From contig CAWBJY010000003.1 of the NCBI GenBank assembly GCA_963789215.1, positions 1 through 64,000 on the forward strand: a stretch of 64,000 nt of DNA. Direction: 5' to 3'. Origin of the DNA: Phormidesmis sp963789215. Its GTDB lineage: Bacteria; Cyanobacteriota; Cyanobacteriia; Phormidesmidales; Phormidesmidaceae. The position numbers and the translations under genes were made by a program. Under the pieces are notes generated by a model. That model did no database searches and was not told the origin of the DNA. It saw only the letters and a list, made by a program, of their open reading frames with translations. This document shows positions 26,664-35,933 of this stretch, in pieces; position 1 is the first letter of the stretch, and every line of letters starts with the position of its first letter.

Positions 26664-29567
26664 CTAAGTTTCACTTTTTTGGTCTTTGACGAATCCGTTT
26701 AGATCGGGACGATAGCGGGCTAAGAATTCGCCTTTCGCGTCGTATAACTCAATGGGGAAGTTACCCTGCGTACTGAGCAAGGTGATTTCTTTGAGCAGTT
26801 GATTTGATTGGGTGACGACGCCGGAGTCGAGGGTGACTTCACTGCGCTGGTCGGGGGGCGTGATGGACTGATTGATAGCTCGGTCGTAGTTTTCTAAGAG
26901 ATTGAGTCGGACGTTGCCGCCGCGTACTGAGTAAGTACATCGCTGGACGGTGGTGGCTCCGCAGGCGGTGTAGAAGCTAGGCTCTACCGGCTGAAATCGC
27001 TGCGAAACCTGGCGGTTGCTATCGGCTTTTTTAAGTGACTGTTGGTAGAAACTGACGAGCGGCTGCGCTTTGGTATGGGCAGAGGTGCCAGGGGCAATGT
27101 CTTGAACTTGCTTGACGGCGGCTGTCCAGGTTTGGACGGCAACTGTCCATTGGTCTTCGCTGGCAACGCGCTCGGCGTCGCTAGCTAGCTGCTGAGCTTT
27201 GGAGAGATTGCGGCTGGCGTTGCGTTCTTGAAGGGCGCGATCGCGCACCGTTTCCATTTGCTGCCGATATTCTGCCTGTAGGCCCTGAGCTTCTTCGTAG
27301 GCCAGGGTGCCTAGCGGGATTTGATCTATTTGCTCGACCGCTGACTCCCAGCTTTGTAGGGCAGATTCCCAGCCTTCCAAGGAGCTAGCTTGTTTGGCGG
27401 TGGCGGCAGCTAAGGTGGCAGCTTTTTGAGCGGTTAACAGGCTGGTTTCGGCCTGCGATTCGGCGTCGATTCGAACTTTGATGGTGGATAAGTTAGCTCT
27501 ATATTCGGTGAGCTTGCGGTCGGCGAGGCGACGAACCTGATTGTCGGTGGGGACGTTTTCTAGGGTGGCGATCGCCCCTCTCCACTGTTGGGCAATCTCT
27601 TCCCATTTGGTGGAAGAGTGCGGAGGATTTTGAGAGGCTAGTGCGGCTGCGTAAGCCTGTGCTTGGGCTGCGCTAACGCGGTCTAAGGCGGTCAGCTGAC
27701 TTTCGAACTGGGGCAAAACGGCGTTGGCCTCTGAGTAGTGAGGTGACCAAAAGGGGATGGGTTGAAGCGATCGCACCGAGCGATTGAGCTGCTGTTTGGC
27801 GGCGGCAACGGCTTCAGCGTTGGCCTCTAGCGTTAGATCTGACAGAGCCCTTTCGCCTTCTGCTTGAGCGGTTTCAATCCGAGGACAGGCTCCAAAGCTA
27901 CAGGGCCTAGTAAGTACGAATCCTAGTAAGCCAATGACAAAGAAGCCGATTGCACCGGCAAAGAACCAGGGATTTCCTTTTGTTTGCTGCTGCCACTGCT
28001 CTCGCTGCTGTTGTACTTCTCGCTCGTCTATAAGAGCAACCGATTCGTAGGACGTATCTTCTTCTGAGGCCTGTTCTAGCTGATAGCCTTCTTCAGGCAA
28101 TTCGTCATCTTCAGCCGTTTCATCCTCATCCGCTGCATATTCGCTGGTATCTAGTTCGTAAGTGCCTAGCCCTTCGGCGTCATATTCATCGGAGCCATAC
28201 GCATCAAATCCGATTTTAGCGCCTGTTTCATCTTCATCTGCTTCATCTTCATCTTCATCTGCTTCATCTTCACTGGTCTCGAAGATATCTTCTCCTGGCT
28301 CTGCTGCATCGTCATCTAAGGCAAAGATGTCTTCTCCTGGGTCTAATTCATCTGTCGTTAAGTTAGAGAAATCGGCTGTCCAATTTTCCACCGGGTTCTC
28401 ATCTGATGTGTCTTCGATAAACGGCTGGTCGTTGGTTTTGTTACTACTTGGTAGGTCGCTGGAAGTATCGTTTTTGCCGATGTCTATTGGGCGATCGCCG
28501 TCAAAGGGGTCTCTTAGTCTGACGGCTGCTTTAGACAGATCGCCTGTTAACTCAGGCGCTGATGCTTCTACGTTTGCGGCTGTTTGAGCCGTTTCCTGGT
28601 TGAGTCCACTGGGTTGGGTTGGTAAAGGTTGCCAGGTTCCTACATTCGAATGCTGTATAGGTTCGGCCGTTGCATTTTCAGACGCTAGAAGTTCTGAATC
28701 TAAAAGTTCAGAAAACATGTCATCAGCGATCGCTAATTCTGCATCGGTCTCGTCGCCTACTAGCTGGGCCGCTGATCGATCTAACGCATTTTCGAAGTCG
28801 GCAGCAAGCTCATTATCAGTGGCTGCGCTAGGGCTGAAGACATTGCCTGCCTCAAAATCGAAGAATCCCTCGTCTGATGGGTTACTGCCCTCGGCATAGG
28901 CGATGGGTAAATCAATGGTTGGTAGATCTAAATCGGAAGCGTCTAGGTCTGAATTATCTAAGTCTGAATTATCTAAGTCTACGGTTGGCTCTTCTTCCGG
29001 TAGCGAAAAGTCTTCTGAATCCAGGTTCTCTACGGCGGAAATAGGTAGAAAAGCATCTTCAATATTAGCTTCATTAGCTTCAATATCCGCTTCGACATTG
29101 GCCTCAGGAGAAGACAAAGAGCCTGTTTCGTCTTGAAAGATAGGTAAGGGTATTTCGGTAACGCTGTCGCTGTCGTCGGTGGGTGTGCCAAAAAGATCGT
29201 TAAAGCCGTCGGCTACTTTCCAAACGAATGAGCGAGCTGTGAAGGGCTTTGGCTCGCTGTGATGCTTTAGAAATAGCTGAACAGCGACGGCTTCGCCCGT
29301 TTCGGTGAGGTCGGCGGCTTCTTCGGGCAGGCCAACGGTGTCGAACTGCTGTCGGAGCGATTGCTCTAGCCAGTCCAGTGTGCTGTCTGCGAGAGGTGCG
29401 GATTGGCTAGTCTCGCTCGGATACTCCACGAGCACCATTACCTTCTCTCGGCCTAGGGTACAGCGCGCCTTGGTGCCTGAGGGCGTGTCTAACTGAGTCT
29501 CGATGGCCTGAGTTAGCTCTGTGGATAGGTCTTTGAAGGTAAGTGCAGACATAGAGATAGGGCGCAT
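26664..29567 (-). CDS. Large acidic single-pass membrane protein of unknown function
   Basis: A 967-residue protein in three parts. Residues 1-110 form an alpha/beta domain (FKDLSTELTQAIETQLDTPS and on). Residues 130-535 are very acidic, low-complexity cytoplasmic sequence rich in Asp/Glu, with repeats (SDLDN units, GEDIF twice, a DE-run). A TM helix (NPWFFAGAIGFFVIGLLGFV) near residue 540 is followed by about 300 residues of Ala/Gln-rich coiled-coil-like helices and a C-terminal beta domain with Cys pairs (TACGATTVQRC). Two short tandem DNA repeats lie in the acidic part. An ATG at 29552 is an alternative start. It looks cyanobacterium-specific; no function is assigned. Confidence 0.75.
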   Translation of the reverse strand: MRPISMSALTFKDLSTELTQAIETQLDTPSGTKARCTLGREKVMVLVEYPSETSQSAPLADSTLDWLEQSLRQQFDTVGLPEEAADLTETGEAVAVQLFLKHHSEPKPFTARSFVWKVADGFNDLFGTPTDDSDSVTEIPLPIFQDETGSLSSPEANVEADIEANEANIEDAFLPISAVENLDSEDFSLPEEEPTVDLDNSDLDNSDLDASDLDLPTIDLPIAYAEGSNPSDEGFFDFEAGNVFSPSAATDNELAADFENALDRSAAQLVGDETDAELAIADDMFSELLDSELLASENATAEPIQHSNVGTWQPLPTQPSGLNQETAQTAANVEASAPELTGDLSKAAVRLRDPFDGDRPIDIGKNDTSSDLPSSNKTNDQPFIEDTSDENPVENWTADFSNLTTDELDPGEDIFALDDDAAEPGEDIFETSEDEADEDEDEADEDETGAKIGFDAYGSDEYDAEGLGTYELDTSEYAADEDETAEDDELPEEGYQLEQASEEDTSYESVALIDEREVQQQREQWQQQTKGNPWFFAGAIGFFVIGLLGFVLTRPCSFGACPRIETAQAEGERALSDLTLEANAEAVAAAKQQLNRSVRSLQPIPFWSPHYSEANAVLPQFESQLTALDRVSAAQAQAYAAALASQNPPHSSTKWEEIAQQWRGAIATLENVPTDNQVRRLADRKLTEYRANLSTIKVRIDAESQAETSLLTAQKAATLAAATAKQASSLEGWESALQSWESAVEQIDQIPLGTLAYEEAQGLQAEYRQQMETVRDRALQERNASRNLSKAQQLASDAERVASEDQWTVAVQTWTAAVKQVQDIAPGTSAHTKAQPLVSFYQQSLKKADSNRQVSQRFQPVEPSFYTACGATTVQRCTYSVRGGNVRLNLLENYDRAINQSITPPDQRSEVTLDSGVVTQSNQLLKEITLLSTQGNFPIELYDAKGEFLARYRPDLNGFVKDQKSET
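28228..28269. repeat. 21-bp tandem duplication in coding sequence
   Basis: A perfect in-frame 21-bp unit occurs twice inside the acidic low-complexity region of the 967-residue protein (encodes the Asp/Glu/Ala run). Confidence 0.75.
28936..28980. repeat. 15-bp in-frame tandem repeat, 3 copies
   Basis: GAAGCGTCTAGGTCT is followed by two identical GAATTATCTAAGTCT copies. On the minus strand they encode repeated SDLDN/SDLDA pentapeptides in the acidic membrane protein. Confidence 0.85.
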
Positions 29568-29640
29568 TCGCTCAGAACGCTAGTATTTCTGTAGAGTGAA
29601 CGAGGAGCGGGAAACGTGAACGTTGGCAGGGATGACTATT

Positions 29641-29676
29641 GGGATCGTTAGCGGGAAGGGGATCGTTGGCGGGAAA
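29641..29676. repeat. 18-bp tandem duplication
   Basis: GGGATCGTTAGCGGGAAG and GGGATCGTTGGCGGGAAA are adjacent (two mismatches) in the 290-bp divergent spacer upstream of the response-regulator gene. Confidence 0.82.
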
Positions 29677-29857
29677 GTTATTGGCTAATTGCGATAGGTG
29701 GCCCTCTAGAGAGCGTATGTCAACCTACCGGTAAGGGCAAGTAACGGGTTTGTGGCTTACCACAGTCTTTATCAAAGGCAGTTGATAGAAGCTACGCTAT
29801 CGCTATGTAACCACAGCGGGTTGAGGAATCTGTGATGCGGAGGATGGGTTAGCGCTT

Positions 29858-30676
29858 ATGGACATTTTGATTGTGGAAGATGAGGTGGAAATTGCCGAAC
29901 TCATTCAGCTCTATCTGTCCAAGGAGGGGTTTAACTGTCATATCTGTCGGGATGGGAGCACTGCGCTCGATCGGTTTAAGACTATTCAACCAGATTTGAT
30001 AATTTTGGACTTGATGCTGCCGGGCCTTGACGGTTTAGAGGTTTGTGCTCGAATCAGACAGCAGCAGGTGGTGAAAGATCCTTACATCATGATGCTGACT
30101 GCTAAGGGCGAAGAGATAGACCGGATTATTGGTTTGTCCACGGGGGCCGATGATTATATGGTGAAGCCGTTTAGCCCTCGCGAGCTGGTGGCTAGGGTGC
30201 GCGCTGTTTTAAGGCGTAGTTTGAGAGGGGGCGGACAAAGCGCTGCTCAAAACACCTATCAGACGGCTCATTTTACGGTGGATATTGACCAGAGACTGGC
30301 GGTTGCTAGGCCGCTTTTTGAGGCAAGTGATTCATATGAGGCAAAGGGTTCCCAAACTGAAAGCGAAAATCTCACTCCGCTTGAAAAAAATATATTAGAA
30401 GCGGGGCAAGAAGGACAGAGTGCTGAAGCGGTGCCGCTAGAGCTGACTCCGCTGGAGTTTGATTTGCTCTGTACGTTTATGAGCTATCCGGGTCGGGTGT
30501 GGAATCGCGCTCAAATCATTGAAAAGCTGTGGGATGGCGACTTTTTTGGCGATGAGCGGGTAGTGGATGCCCATATTGCGCGGCTGCGTAAAAAGGTGGA
30601 GCCTAATCCGGCGCAGCCAACCTTTATAAAAACGGTGGTGGGTGTGGGCTATCGGTTTGAGGACGACGCAGGCTGA
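29858..30676 (+). CDS. OmpR-family response regulator
   Basis: The receiver domain (residues 1-120) has the acidic pair in VEDEVEIAE, phospho-acceptor Asp in LIILDLMLPG, the Thr in MLTAKG and Lys in YMVKPF. The C-terminal winged helix (about 190-270) contains LELTPLEFDLLCTFMSYPGR and DERVVDAHIARLRKKVE. The linker between them (about 145-190) is unusually long and Glu/Ser-rich for OmpR proteins. Its partner histidine kinase follows 128 bp downstream on the same strand. Confidence 0.92.
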   Translation: MDILIVEDEVEIAELIQLYLSKEGFNCHICRDGSTALDRFKTIQPDLIILDLMLPGLDGLEVCARIRQQQVVKDPYIMMLTAKGEEIDRIIGLSTGADDYMVKPFSPRELVARVRAVLRRSLRGGGQSAAQNTYQTAHFTVDIDQRLAVARPLFEASDSYEAKGSQTESENLTPLEKNILEAGQEGQSAEAVPLELTPLEFDLLCTFMSYPGRVWNRAQIIEKLWDGDFFGDERVVDAHIARLRKKVEPNPAQPTFIKTVVGVGYRFEDDAG

Positions 30677-30755
30677 GCGTGTGCTATCTAGACGGGCTCG
30701 ACTGTAGGGTAACTGTTAGCGCGGCCATAAATTACTAGAGGAGAGGTGAAGCTGC

Positions 30756-30783
30756 AGGATGGCTTCTGGAGGATGGCTTTTGG
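30756..30783. repeat. 14-bp tandem duplication between regulator and kinase genes
   Basis: AGGATGGCTTCTGG and AGGATGGCTTTTGG are adjacent upstream of the kinase start. Confidence 0.8.
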
Positions 30784-30813
30784 CTGTGCGTGTTAATTTT
30801 TTAGGTGCTGTTT

Positions 30814-31965
30814 ATGGCCTCTTCTGAGCGCAATCCGCGTCAAAAAACAGATCGAAAGCTGGGTCTGCGCAATCGCCTTTTGATTTCTCAGCTCACTGTG
30901 ATGGCGGTAACTGTGATGGCGCTGGCTGTGGTGAGCCGGCTTTATACGCCTCGGTATTTTGTCGTGACGCTAGAAAGAATGGAGCGGCAGGGCACTCGCT
31001 TTCAAAAGGTGGTGCAGGGTCAATTGGTAGATGGGTTTACTGAAACCTGGGCTAGGGGGATGAGCTGGTCGGTGATTTTGGGGGGCAGTACGGCGGGGGC
31101 GCTGAGCTATTGGCTGAGCCGGCGGATTGCTAAGCCTTTGCTGAGTATGGAGGCGATTACGCGGCAGTTTGCGGCGGGGGATTTTTCTTCGCGGGTGCCG
31201 TCGTTGGATATTCCAGAGTTTGACAATTTGGGCCGCAGCTTTAACCGGATGGCGGACGATTTGGAGGATGTGGAAAGTCGGCGACGCGAGCTGGTGGGCG
31301 ATTTGACGCATGAGCTGCGAACGCCGCTGACGATTGTAAAAGGCTATTTGGAGGGGCTAGCCGATGGGACTATTGCGCCTTCTGATGAGATTTACGGACG
31401 GCTAGTGCGCGAGACGGAGCGGCTGCAGCGGCTGGTGAATGATTTGCAGGAGCTGTCTAAGCTGGAGTCTGGCTATTTACCGATTGAGGCGCGTGAGGTG
31501 GCGATCGCCCCGCTGGTGACTCAAGTGTGCGATCGCTTTTGCGATCAGCTCATTGCGTCTGATGATTTGGCGCTGACCACTGATTTGTCTGCTGATTTAC
31601 CTGAGAAGGCGCTGACTGTTTGGGGCGATCCGGCTCGCATTGAACAGGTGCTAGTGAATTTGCTGAGTAATGCGCTGCGCCATACGGCTAAGGGGGAAGT
31701 GAATGTACGTATTTATACGGAAGAAGATTTTTTGTGGATAGCGGTTTCAGATACGGGTATTGGAATTTCTGAAGCGGATTTACCGCACGTGTTTGAACGG
31801 TTTTGGCGGGCGGATCGATCGCGCGATCGCGCCTCGGGCGGATCGGGGATTGGTCTGGCTGTAAGCCGTCGCCTGGTAGCCCTACAGGGTGGGAAGATTG
31901 TCGCTAAAAGTAGGTTGGGTAAAGGCAGCACCTTTAGCTTTTCCTTACCGATGCGCCCCGTCTAA
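30814..31965 (+). CDS. Sensor histidine kinase with HAMP domain
   Basis: Two TM helices (LLISQLTVMAVTVMALAVVS and SVILGGSTAGALSYWL) flank a very short extracytoplasmic loop of about 45 residues. HAMP follows (RIAKPLLSMEAITRQFAAGD). The dimerisation/phospho-acceptor site is GDLTHELRTPLTIV, then HATPase boxes NLLSNALRH, VSDTGIGISEAD, FERFWR and GGSGIGLAVSRR. I chose ATG 30814; GTG 30805 is alternative. With the short sensor loop it may sense membrane state. It forms a pair with the upstream OmpR-type regulator. Confidence 0.9.
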   Translation: MASSERNPRQKTDRKLGLRNRLLISQLTVMAVTVMALAVVSRLYTPRYFVVTLERMERQGTRFQKVVQGQLVDGFTETWARGMSWSVILGGSTAGALSYWLSRRIAKPLLSMEAITRQFAAGDFSSRVPSLDIPEFDNLGRSFNRMADDLEDVESRRRELVGDLTHELRTPLTIVKGYLEGLADGTIAPSDEIYGRLVRETERLQRLVNDLQELSKLESGYLPIEAREVAIAPLVTQVCDRFCDQLIASDDLALTTDLSADLPEKALTVWGDPARIEQVLVNLLSNALRHTAKGEVNVRIYTEEDFLWIAVSDTGIGISEADLPHVFERFWRADRSRDRASGGSGIGLAVSRRLVALQGGKIVAKSRLGKGSTFSFSLPMRPV

Positions 31966-32058
31966 TAAAGATAGCGTCAAGACGGATGGCATCTCAGTAA
32001 TATTGCGGCCACTCTAAGCAAAGAGAGTCATAAAAGTGCGTGCTTGCACTGAGAATTC

Positions 32059-33141
32059 ATGAGATCGTCCCTGCTTCGCCACTTCAGTTCTTCACCTGTG
32101 CCAACGGTTGCCGCCGAAGCTGCGAGCGAGCAGCGACCCTCCGCGCATCAGCGGCGGCTATTCAAAAATCAGTATGTCATTTCTCATCGCCTGGGCCAGG
32201 GTGGATTTGGTACAGCTTATTTTGCAAAAGATATTACGGCTGCGTCTCCGCTGCCCTGCGTTATCAAACAGCTAAAGTATAAGTCCCAAACGCCGATGGA
32301 CTTAGAGCGCAGTCAGCGCCGGTTTCAGCGGGAAGTTCGCACGATGGCCCGACTGGGAAGCCACAGTCAGATTCCTGGACTACTCAGCCACTTTACTGAT
32401 GGGGGGAAGTTTTATCTAGTGCAAGAGTATGTACCCGGTCTTACCCTCACCCAGGAAGTGAGCCGCCAAGGTGTGCAAACAGAGGATCAAGTAAAGCAGC
32501 TTATCCGTGAGATGCTGCCTATCATTCGCCACATACACCGCCAAAACTTACTGCATCTTGATATCAAGCCTTCTAATATTATTCGCCGTAGTCATGACCA
32601 TAAGCTAGTGCTAATCGATTTTGGCGCGGTTAGACGCGCTAGCGATGGGCCAGAAAATGCCCCTGCTAAAAAGCAGCGTTGCGCAGGCACCATTGGCTTT
32701 GCACCTATAGAGCAGCTAGAAGGCGTACCTACTTATGCTAGCGACCTCTACTCGCTAGGCGTTACCTGCTTATATTTACTCACGGCTATTTCGCCAACAG
32801 ATTTAGCGCTCTCGTCTAAAGGTCAAAATCTTCGCTGGCAAGAGTCTGTTGAGCTAAGTCCTTATTTCACTCGCGTCCTGACAAAAATGCTTCATCCCGA
32901 TGCCACCCGCCGCTTCAACAGTACTTACGAGCTAGAACGGGCCATGAATTTAGAAACTCACTACGAAAATTTGCAAAGCTGCTTGACGACCGAAGCTAGG
33001 ACGGACGAAAGTTTTTCTTCGCCTGCGGCCTGTCGTTTGGTGCAGCCCACGGGAACTAGAAGCCATGCTCAGCGCCAGGCGCAGTCCATCAAAGAGTGGC
33101 AGCAGCGCCGCCGTCAGTTCAAGGCGTTTACGCCTAAGTAG
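32059..33141 (+). CDS. Serine/threonine protein kinase (cyanobacterial type)
   Basis: A 360-residue soluble kinase. It has the glycine loop RLGQGGFGTAYFAKD, VAIK-equivalent PCVIKQLKY, an HRD-equivalent HLDIKPSNII, a DFG motif LIDFGAVRR, activation-segment GTIGFAPIEQLEG and YASDLYSLGVTCLYLLT. This is the SPKD-like cyanobacterial group with HLDIKP in place of HRDIKP. The N-terminal 35 residues are low complexity and the C-terminal 70 residues are basic and Gln-rich with no TM or sensor domain. Confidence 0.9.
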   Translation: MRSSLLRHFSSSPVPTVAAEAASEQRPSAHQRRLFKNQYVISHRLGQGGFGTAYFAKDITAASPLPCVIKQLKYKSQTPMDLERSQRRFQREVRTMARLGSHSQIPGLLSHFTDGGKFYLVQEYVPGLTLTQEVSRQGVQTEDQVKQLIREMLPIIRHIHRQNLLHLDIKPSNIIRRSHDHKLVLIDFGAVRRASDGPENAPAKKQRCAGTIGFAPIEQLEGVPTYASDLYSLGVTCLYLLTAISPTDLALSSKGQNLRWQESVELSPYFTRVLTKMLHPDATRRFNSTYELERAMNLETHYENLQSCLTTEARTDESFSSPAACRLVQPTGTRSHAQRQAQSIKEWQQRRRQFKAFTPK

Positions 33142-33205
33142 TTAATCTAAGGTACTTTGGGCACAGCTTTAATTGTTAGCGCAAGTTCTTTCTATCCCAT
33201 CGCAT

Positions 33206-34192
33206 CTACTCCGTCGCGGTAGCGAGGGGTTCGATTAAATTATCGTTGGTTTCTGGCAGTTCGCCTGCTAGCCATCGGTCGATCAGGTTGTGGAAATTGA
33301 CTGCGCTTTCGTCATAAAAAAAGTGTCCGGCATTGTCTATCTCTACAAAAGTGAGCTGAGGGTTGAGGCGGTTGACGTATTGACCCCAGGAGATAGGGAT
33401 GACGCGATCGCACTTTCCCCAAAGCAGCAGCGTTGGCACCTGCACTAGCGGAATGAGATCTCTGGTCATGGGGCTGAAGCTATCGGAGGTTCGAGACTTG
33501 ACCAAATAGCAGAACATTCTGGCTGCGCCGCGTTCTTGGGTGGGGCGAACGAAGCTTTGGATGAGGGCATCGTCTATGCGGCTAGGGTCTTGGGAGAGGG
33601 CGGTGAGGACTTTGCGGATGATTTTGGGCGATCGCGCCAACCTAAACAAAGGCCGAATTAGCAGCGGCGAGGCAAACCATCGCTCTACCACCGCGCCAAT
33701 TTTGGCAGCCGATCCGGCTAGCTCTTGTCTGGCCGCAGGCAGCGTCAACATCACGAGTTCGCTAACCTGTTCTGGATAGCTAGTTGTCATCTGCAAAGCA
33801 ACCAAAGCACCTAGCGAGTGGCCCATCAAAACGACTGGCTGCTGAAAAAATGTCTGACAGAAGGCGGCTGTCTGCGCCACCCACAAATCTGTATTCAGCT
33901 CAGCGGCTACCTTTTGCGAGCCGCCAAATCCTAATAGATCTACCGCATATACGGGCCGTTCTTTGGCTAGCGCTGTCAAATTCTCGCGCCACTGTTCCAA
34001 GCTAGAGCCTGCGCCATGTAAGAGCAAAAAGGGCGTCTCATTTTCTGTTCCCGGCGTTTCTGCCAAGTGCGTGTAGCGAATTCGCCAACCGCGCCAGTAC
34101 CAGAAGCGCTGCTCACCTAGAGGATGGCTAGGCAGATGTTCGCCAGCTTGCCCGGTAAAAGTAGTGCTAGAAATAGCCTGCGTTTTCTCCAT
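33206..34192 (-). CDS. Alpha/beta hydrolase
   Basis: Alpha/beta-hydrolase fold with oxyanion region LLLHGAGSSLEQW, nucleophile elbow VVLMGHSLGALVAL (Ser), acid residue near LLWGKCDRVIP and catalytic His in IDNAGHFFY. 328 residues with a lid domain about 170-235. Related cyanobacterial proteins are often called haloalkane-dehalogenase or epoxide-hydrolase-like, but the substrate cannot be assigned. Confidence 0.85.
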   Translation of the reverse strand: MEKTQAISSTTFTGQAGEHLPSHPLGEQRFWYWRGWRIRYTHLAETPGTENETPFLLLHGAGSSLEQWRENLTALAKERPVYAVDLLGFGGSQKVAAELNTDLWVAQTAAFCQTFFQQPVVLMGHSLGALVALQMTTSYPEQVSELVMLTLPAARQELAGSAAKIGAVVERWFASPLLIRPLFRLARSPKIIRKVLTALSQDPSRIDDALIQSFVRPTQERGAARMFCYLVKSRTSDSFSPMTRDLIPLVQVPTLLLWGKCDRVIPISWGQYVNRLNPQLTFVEIDNAGHFFYDESAVNFHNLIDRWLAGELPETNDNLIEPLATATE

Positions 34193-34288
34193 CTCTCAAC
34201 TTTAGCGTTCATCTTTACTCTGCGCTCGCTTTCCCTCATGCTAGAAAGTCGTAAGTTTTTAACTAAACGTCTTTAGGAGTTAGCCCAA

Positions 34289-34987
34289 ATGGATCCCGTT
34301 AAACTGATGAAGCAGGAAGTCGGTCGCGCTGCCGCCCAGCAGGTAAAGTCTGGCGATATTGTCGGGCTGGGTACGGGGTCTACAACGGCCTTTGCGATTC
34401 AGTTTATTGGTGAGCGAATTGCTTCTGGTGAACTAAAGGACGTGGTGGGAATTCCGACTTCTTTTCAGGCGTCTGTGCTGGCAAAGCAGCATGGCATTCC
34501 GCTGACGACGCTAGATGATGCGGATCATATCGACATTGCCATTGACGGTGCGGATGAGGTTGATCCTCAGATGAACTTGATTAAAGGCGGTGGGGCGGCG
34601 CATACGCGAGAGAAAGTTGTTGATGGCTTAGCAGCGCGGTTTGTGGTGGTGGTGGATAGCTCTAAGCTGAGCGATAAAATTGGCACTATTTTTGCGCTGC
34701 CGGTGGAAGTGCTGCCGATGGCGGTGGCTCCGGTTACTCGAGCTTTGGAAAAGCTTGGCGGTAAGGTAGAGATGCGGATGGGTGTGGCGAAGGATGGCCC
34801 TGTGATTACCGACCAAGGGAATATGGTGCTGGATGTGACTTATGACGGGATTGATAATCCGGCTGAAATGGAGAAAACGATCAACAACATTCCAGGTGTG
34901 TTGGAGAATGGGCTATTTGTCGGATTGACTAGCGAAGTGTTGATTGGTGAAGTGAAAGACGGTGAGGCGACTGTGCGCAGCATGTAA
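34289..34987 (+). CDS. rpiA: Ribose-5-phosphate isomerase A
   Basis: Interconverts ribose-5-phosphate and ribulose-5-phosphate in the Calvin and pentose phosphate pathways. Family motifs are VGLGTGSTTAFAI, DGADEVDPQMNLIKGGGAA (catalytic Asp residues and Glu) and the Lys in LIKGGGAAHTREKVV. Length 232 is usual. AGGAG lies at 34274-34278, giving ATG 34289. Confidence 0.95.
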   Translation: MDPVKLMKQEVGRAAAQQVKSGDIVGLGTGSTTAFAIQFIGERIASGELKDVVGIPTSFQASVLAKQHGIPLTTLDDADHIDIAIDGADEVDPQMNLIKGGGAAHTREKVVDGLAARFVVVVDSSKLSDKIGTIFALPVEVLPMAVAPVTRALEKLGGKVEMRMGVAKDGPVITDQGNMVLDVTYDGIDNPAEMEKTINNIPGVLENGLFVGLTSEVLIGEVKDGEATVRSM

Positions 34988-34992
34988 TCTCA

Positions 34993-35013
34993 GAAGTCTC
35001 AGCCGCTGACTTC
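34993..35013. terminator. Weak hairpin between convergent genes
   Basis: GAAGTC and GACTTC form a short stem with CAG/CTG pairing inside, in the 27-bp gap between rpiA and the HEPN gene. No T-run is present. Confidence 0.3.
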
Positions 35014-35014
35014 G

Positions 35015-35386
35015 TTACTTGAGTTGATTGGCAAGCTGAATAAACTCTTTCGCTTGGTCGATCATCTCAAGGGCATTGTCAGAGGAAACTTCAACTACGG
35101 TGCTGTAATCTCCCTCTGTGCGAGCTTCCGCACCATCAATCAAGTAGCGATGAAATTTTGGCGGTAGGCGATTTGTTTTTGCAAACGTCTTTCCAAAAGA
35201 ACTTATTACGGCAGCGTGGCTAGAAAACGCTAGCTCTTCTTCTAACAAAAACGCCTGAGCAATGTAGAACATGCTGTAATAAGCTCTTGATGCGGCAAAT
35301 CCGTGCATTGATGACTCTGACAGCAACTGCGCAGCCCGCAGGCTTTCTTTTGCTTTTTCAATTAAGCGCTTTTGCTCAGTGTTCAT
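35015..35386 (-). CDS. HEPN-domain protein (MNT-HEPN pair)
   Basis: A 123-residue HEPN-domain protein, with the characteristic SRAYYSMFYIAQAFLLEE helix. It is the second gene of an ATGA-overlapping pair with the nucleotidyltransferase, the layout of MNT-HEPN toxin-antitoxin systems where HEPN is usually a ribonuclease toxin. In this subtype the position corresponding to the RNase His reads Tyr (RAYYSMFY), so RNase activity is uncertain. Confidence 0.8.
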   Translation of the reverse strand: MNTEQKRLIEKAKESLRAAQLLSESSMHGFAASRAYYSMFYIAQAFLLEEELAFSSHAAVISSFGKTFAKTNRLPPKFHRYLIDGAEARTEGDYSTVVEVSSDNALEMIDQAKEFIQLANQLK

Positions 35387-35715
35387 ACCGCAATGCCCTC
35401 ACGTCGAATATTCATGAGTAAAGGGCTTTGCCGAGTTTGCCATTCTTGATATTCTCGCCGGATACAGGTAACTACAACATTGTATTCAAGACATAGCTGC
35501 GACAGGAACAAGCTGAGCTTTTTGCGTTCTGTAAAGGCATCTAATGGCCCTTTTAATACAATTAATATATCAATGTCAGAGTCAGCTCTGGCCTCTTTTC
35601 TAGCTTGAGAGCCGAATAGGATAAGTGATGCTAGGCGATCGCCGTATAACAATTCTAAATGGCGCTTGAGCTTGCCTAGGATTTCTTGAAGCTGCGGGTG
35701 TTCCACGTTGGGCAC
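35383..35715 (-). CDS. Minimal nucleotidyltransferase (MNT, antitoxin-type)
   Basis: A 110-residue Pol-beta-type nucleotidyltransferase. The signature LILFGSQARKEARADSDIDI supplies the GS loop and the DxD metal ligands, and VVVTCIRREYQEW follows. In MNT-HEPN systems this enzyme AMPylates and silences the HEPN partner. The stop overlaps the start of the HEPN gene by ATGA, so the two are translationally coupled. Confidence 0.85.
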   Translation of the reverse strand: MPNVEHPQLQEILGKLKRHLELLYGDRLASLILFGSQARKEARADSDIDILIVLKGPLDAFTERKKLSLFLSQLCLEYNVVVTCIRREYQEWQTRQSPLLMNIRREGIAV

Positions 35716-35933
35716 CTATCAAACATGAGTTTATTTTACCGAATTATTTCTAGCCGTGGAGTAAAGGGCTAGAGAATACCTTGAGAAATCCACATGCCTT
35801 GGCACTTAGCGAGTCGGCGGGCGTTAAGCTGGATACAGCTTAATCAATCTTTTTCCGTAGAATCTTGGTCTTAGCTCGTTGTACACGATTCTAAATTTCG
35901 TGCTTTTTGGAACTGCTGAAATCTAGCTCGCTC

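Noticed and set aside
28162..28899. Two long serine-rich plus-strand open frames
   Set aside because: They are antisense shadows of the acidic Asp/Glu codons of the 967-residue membrane protein.
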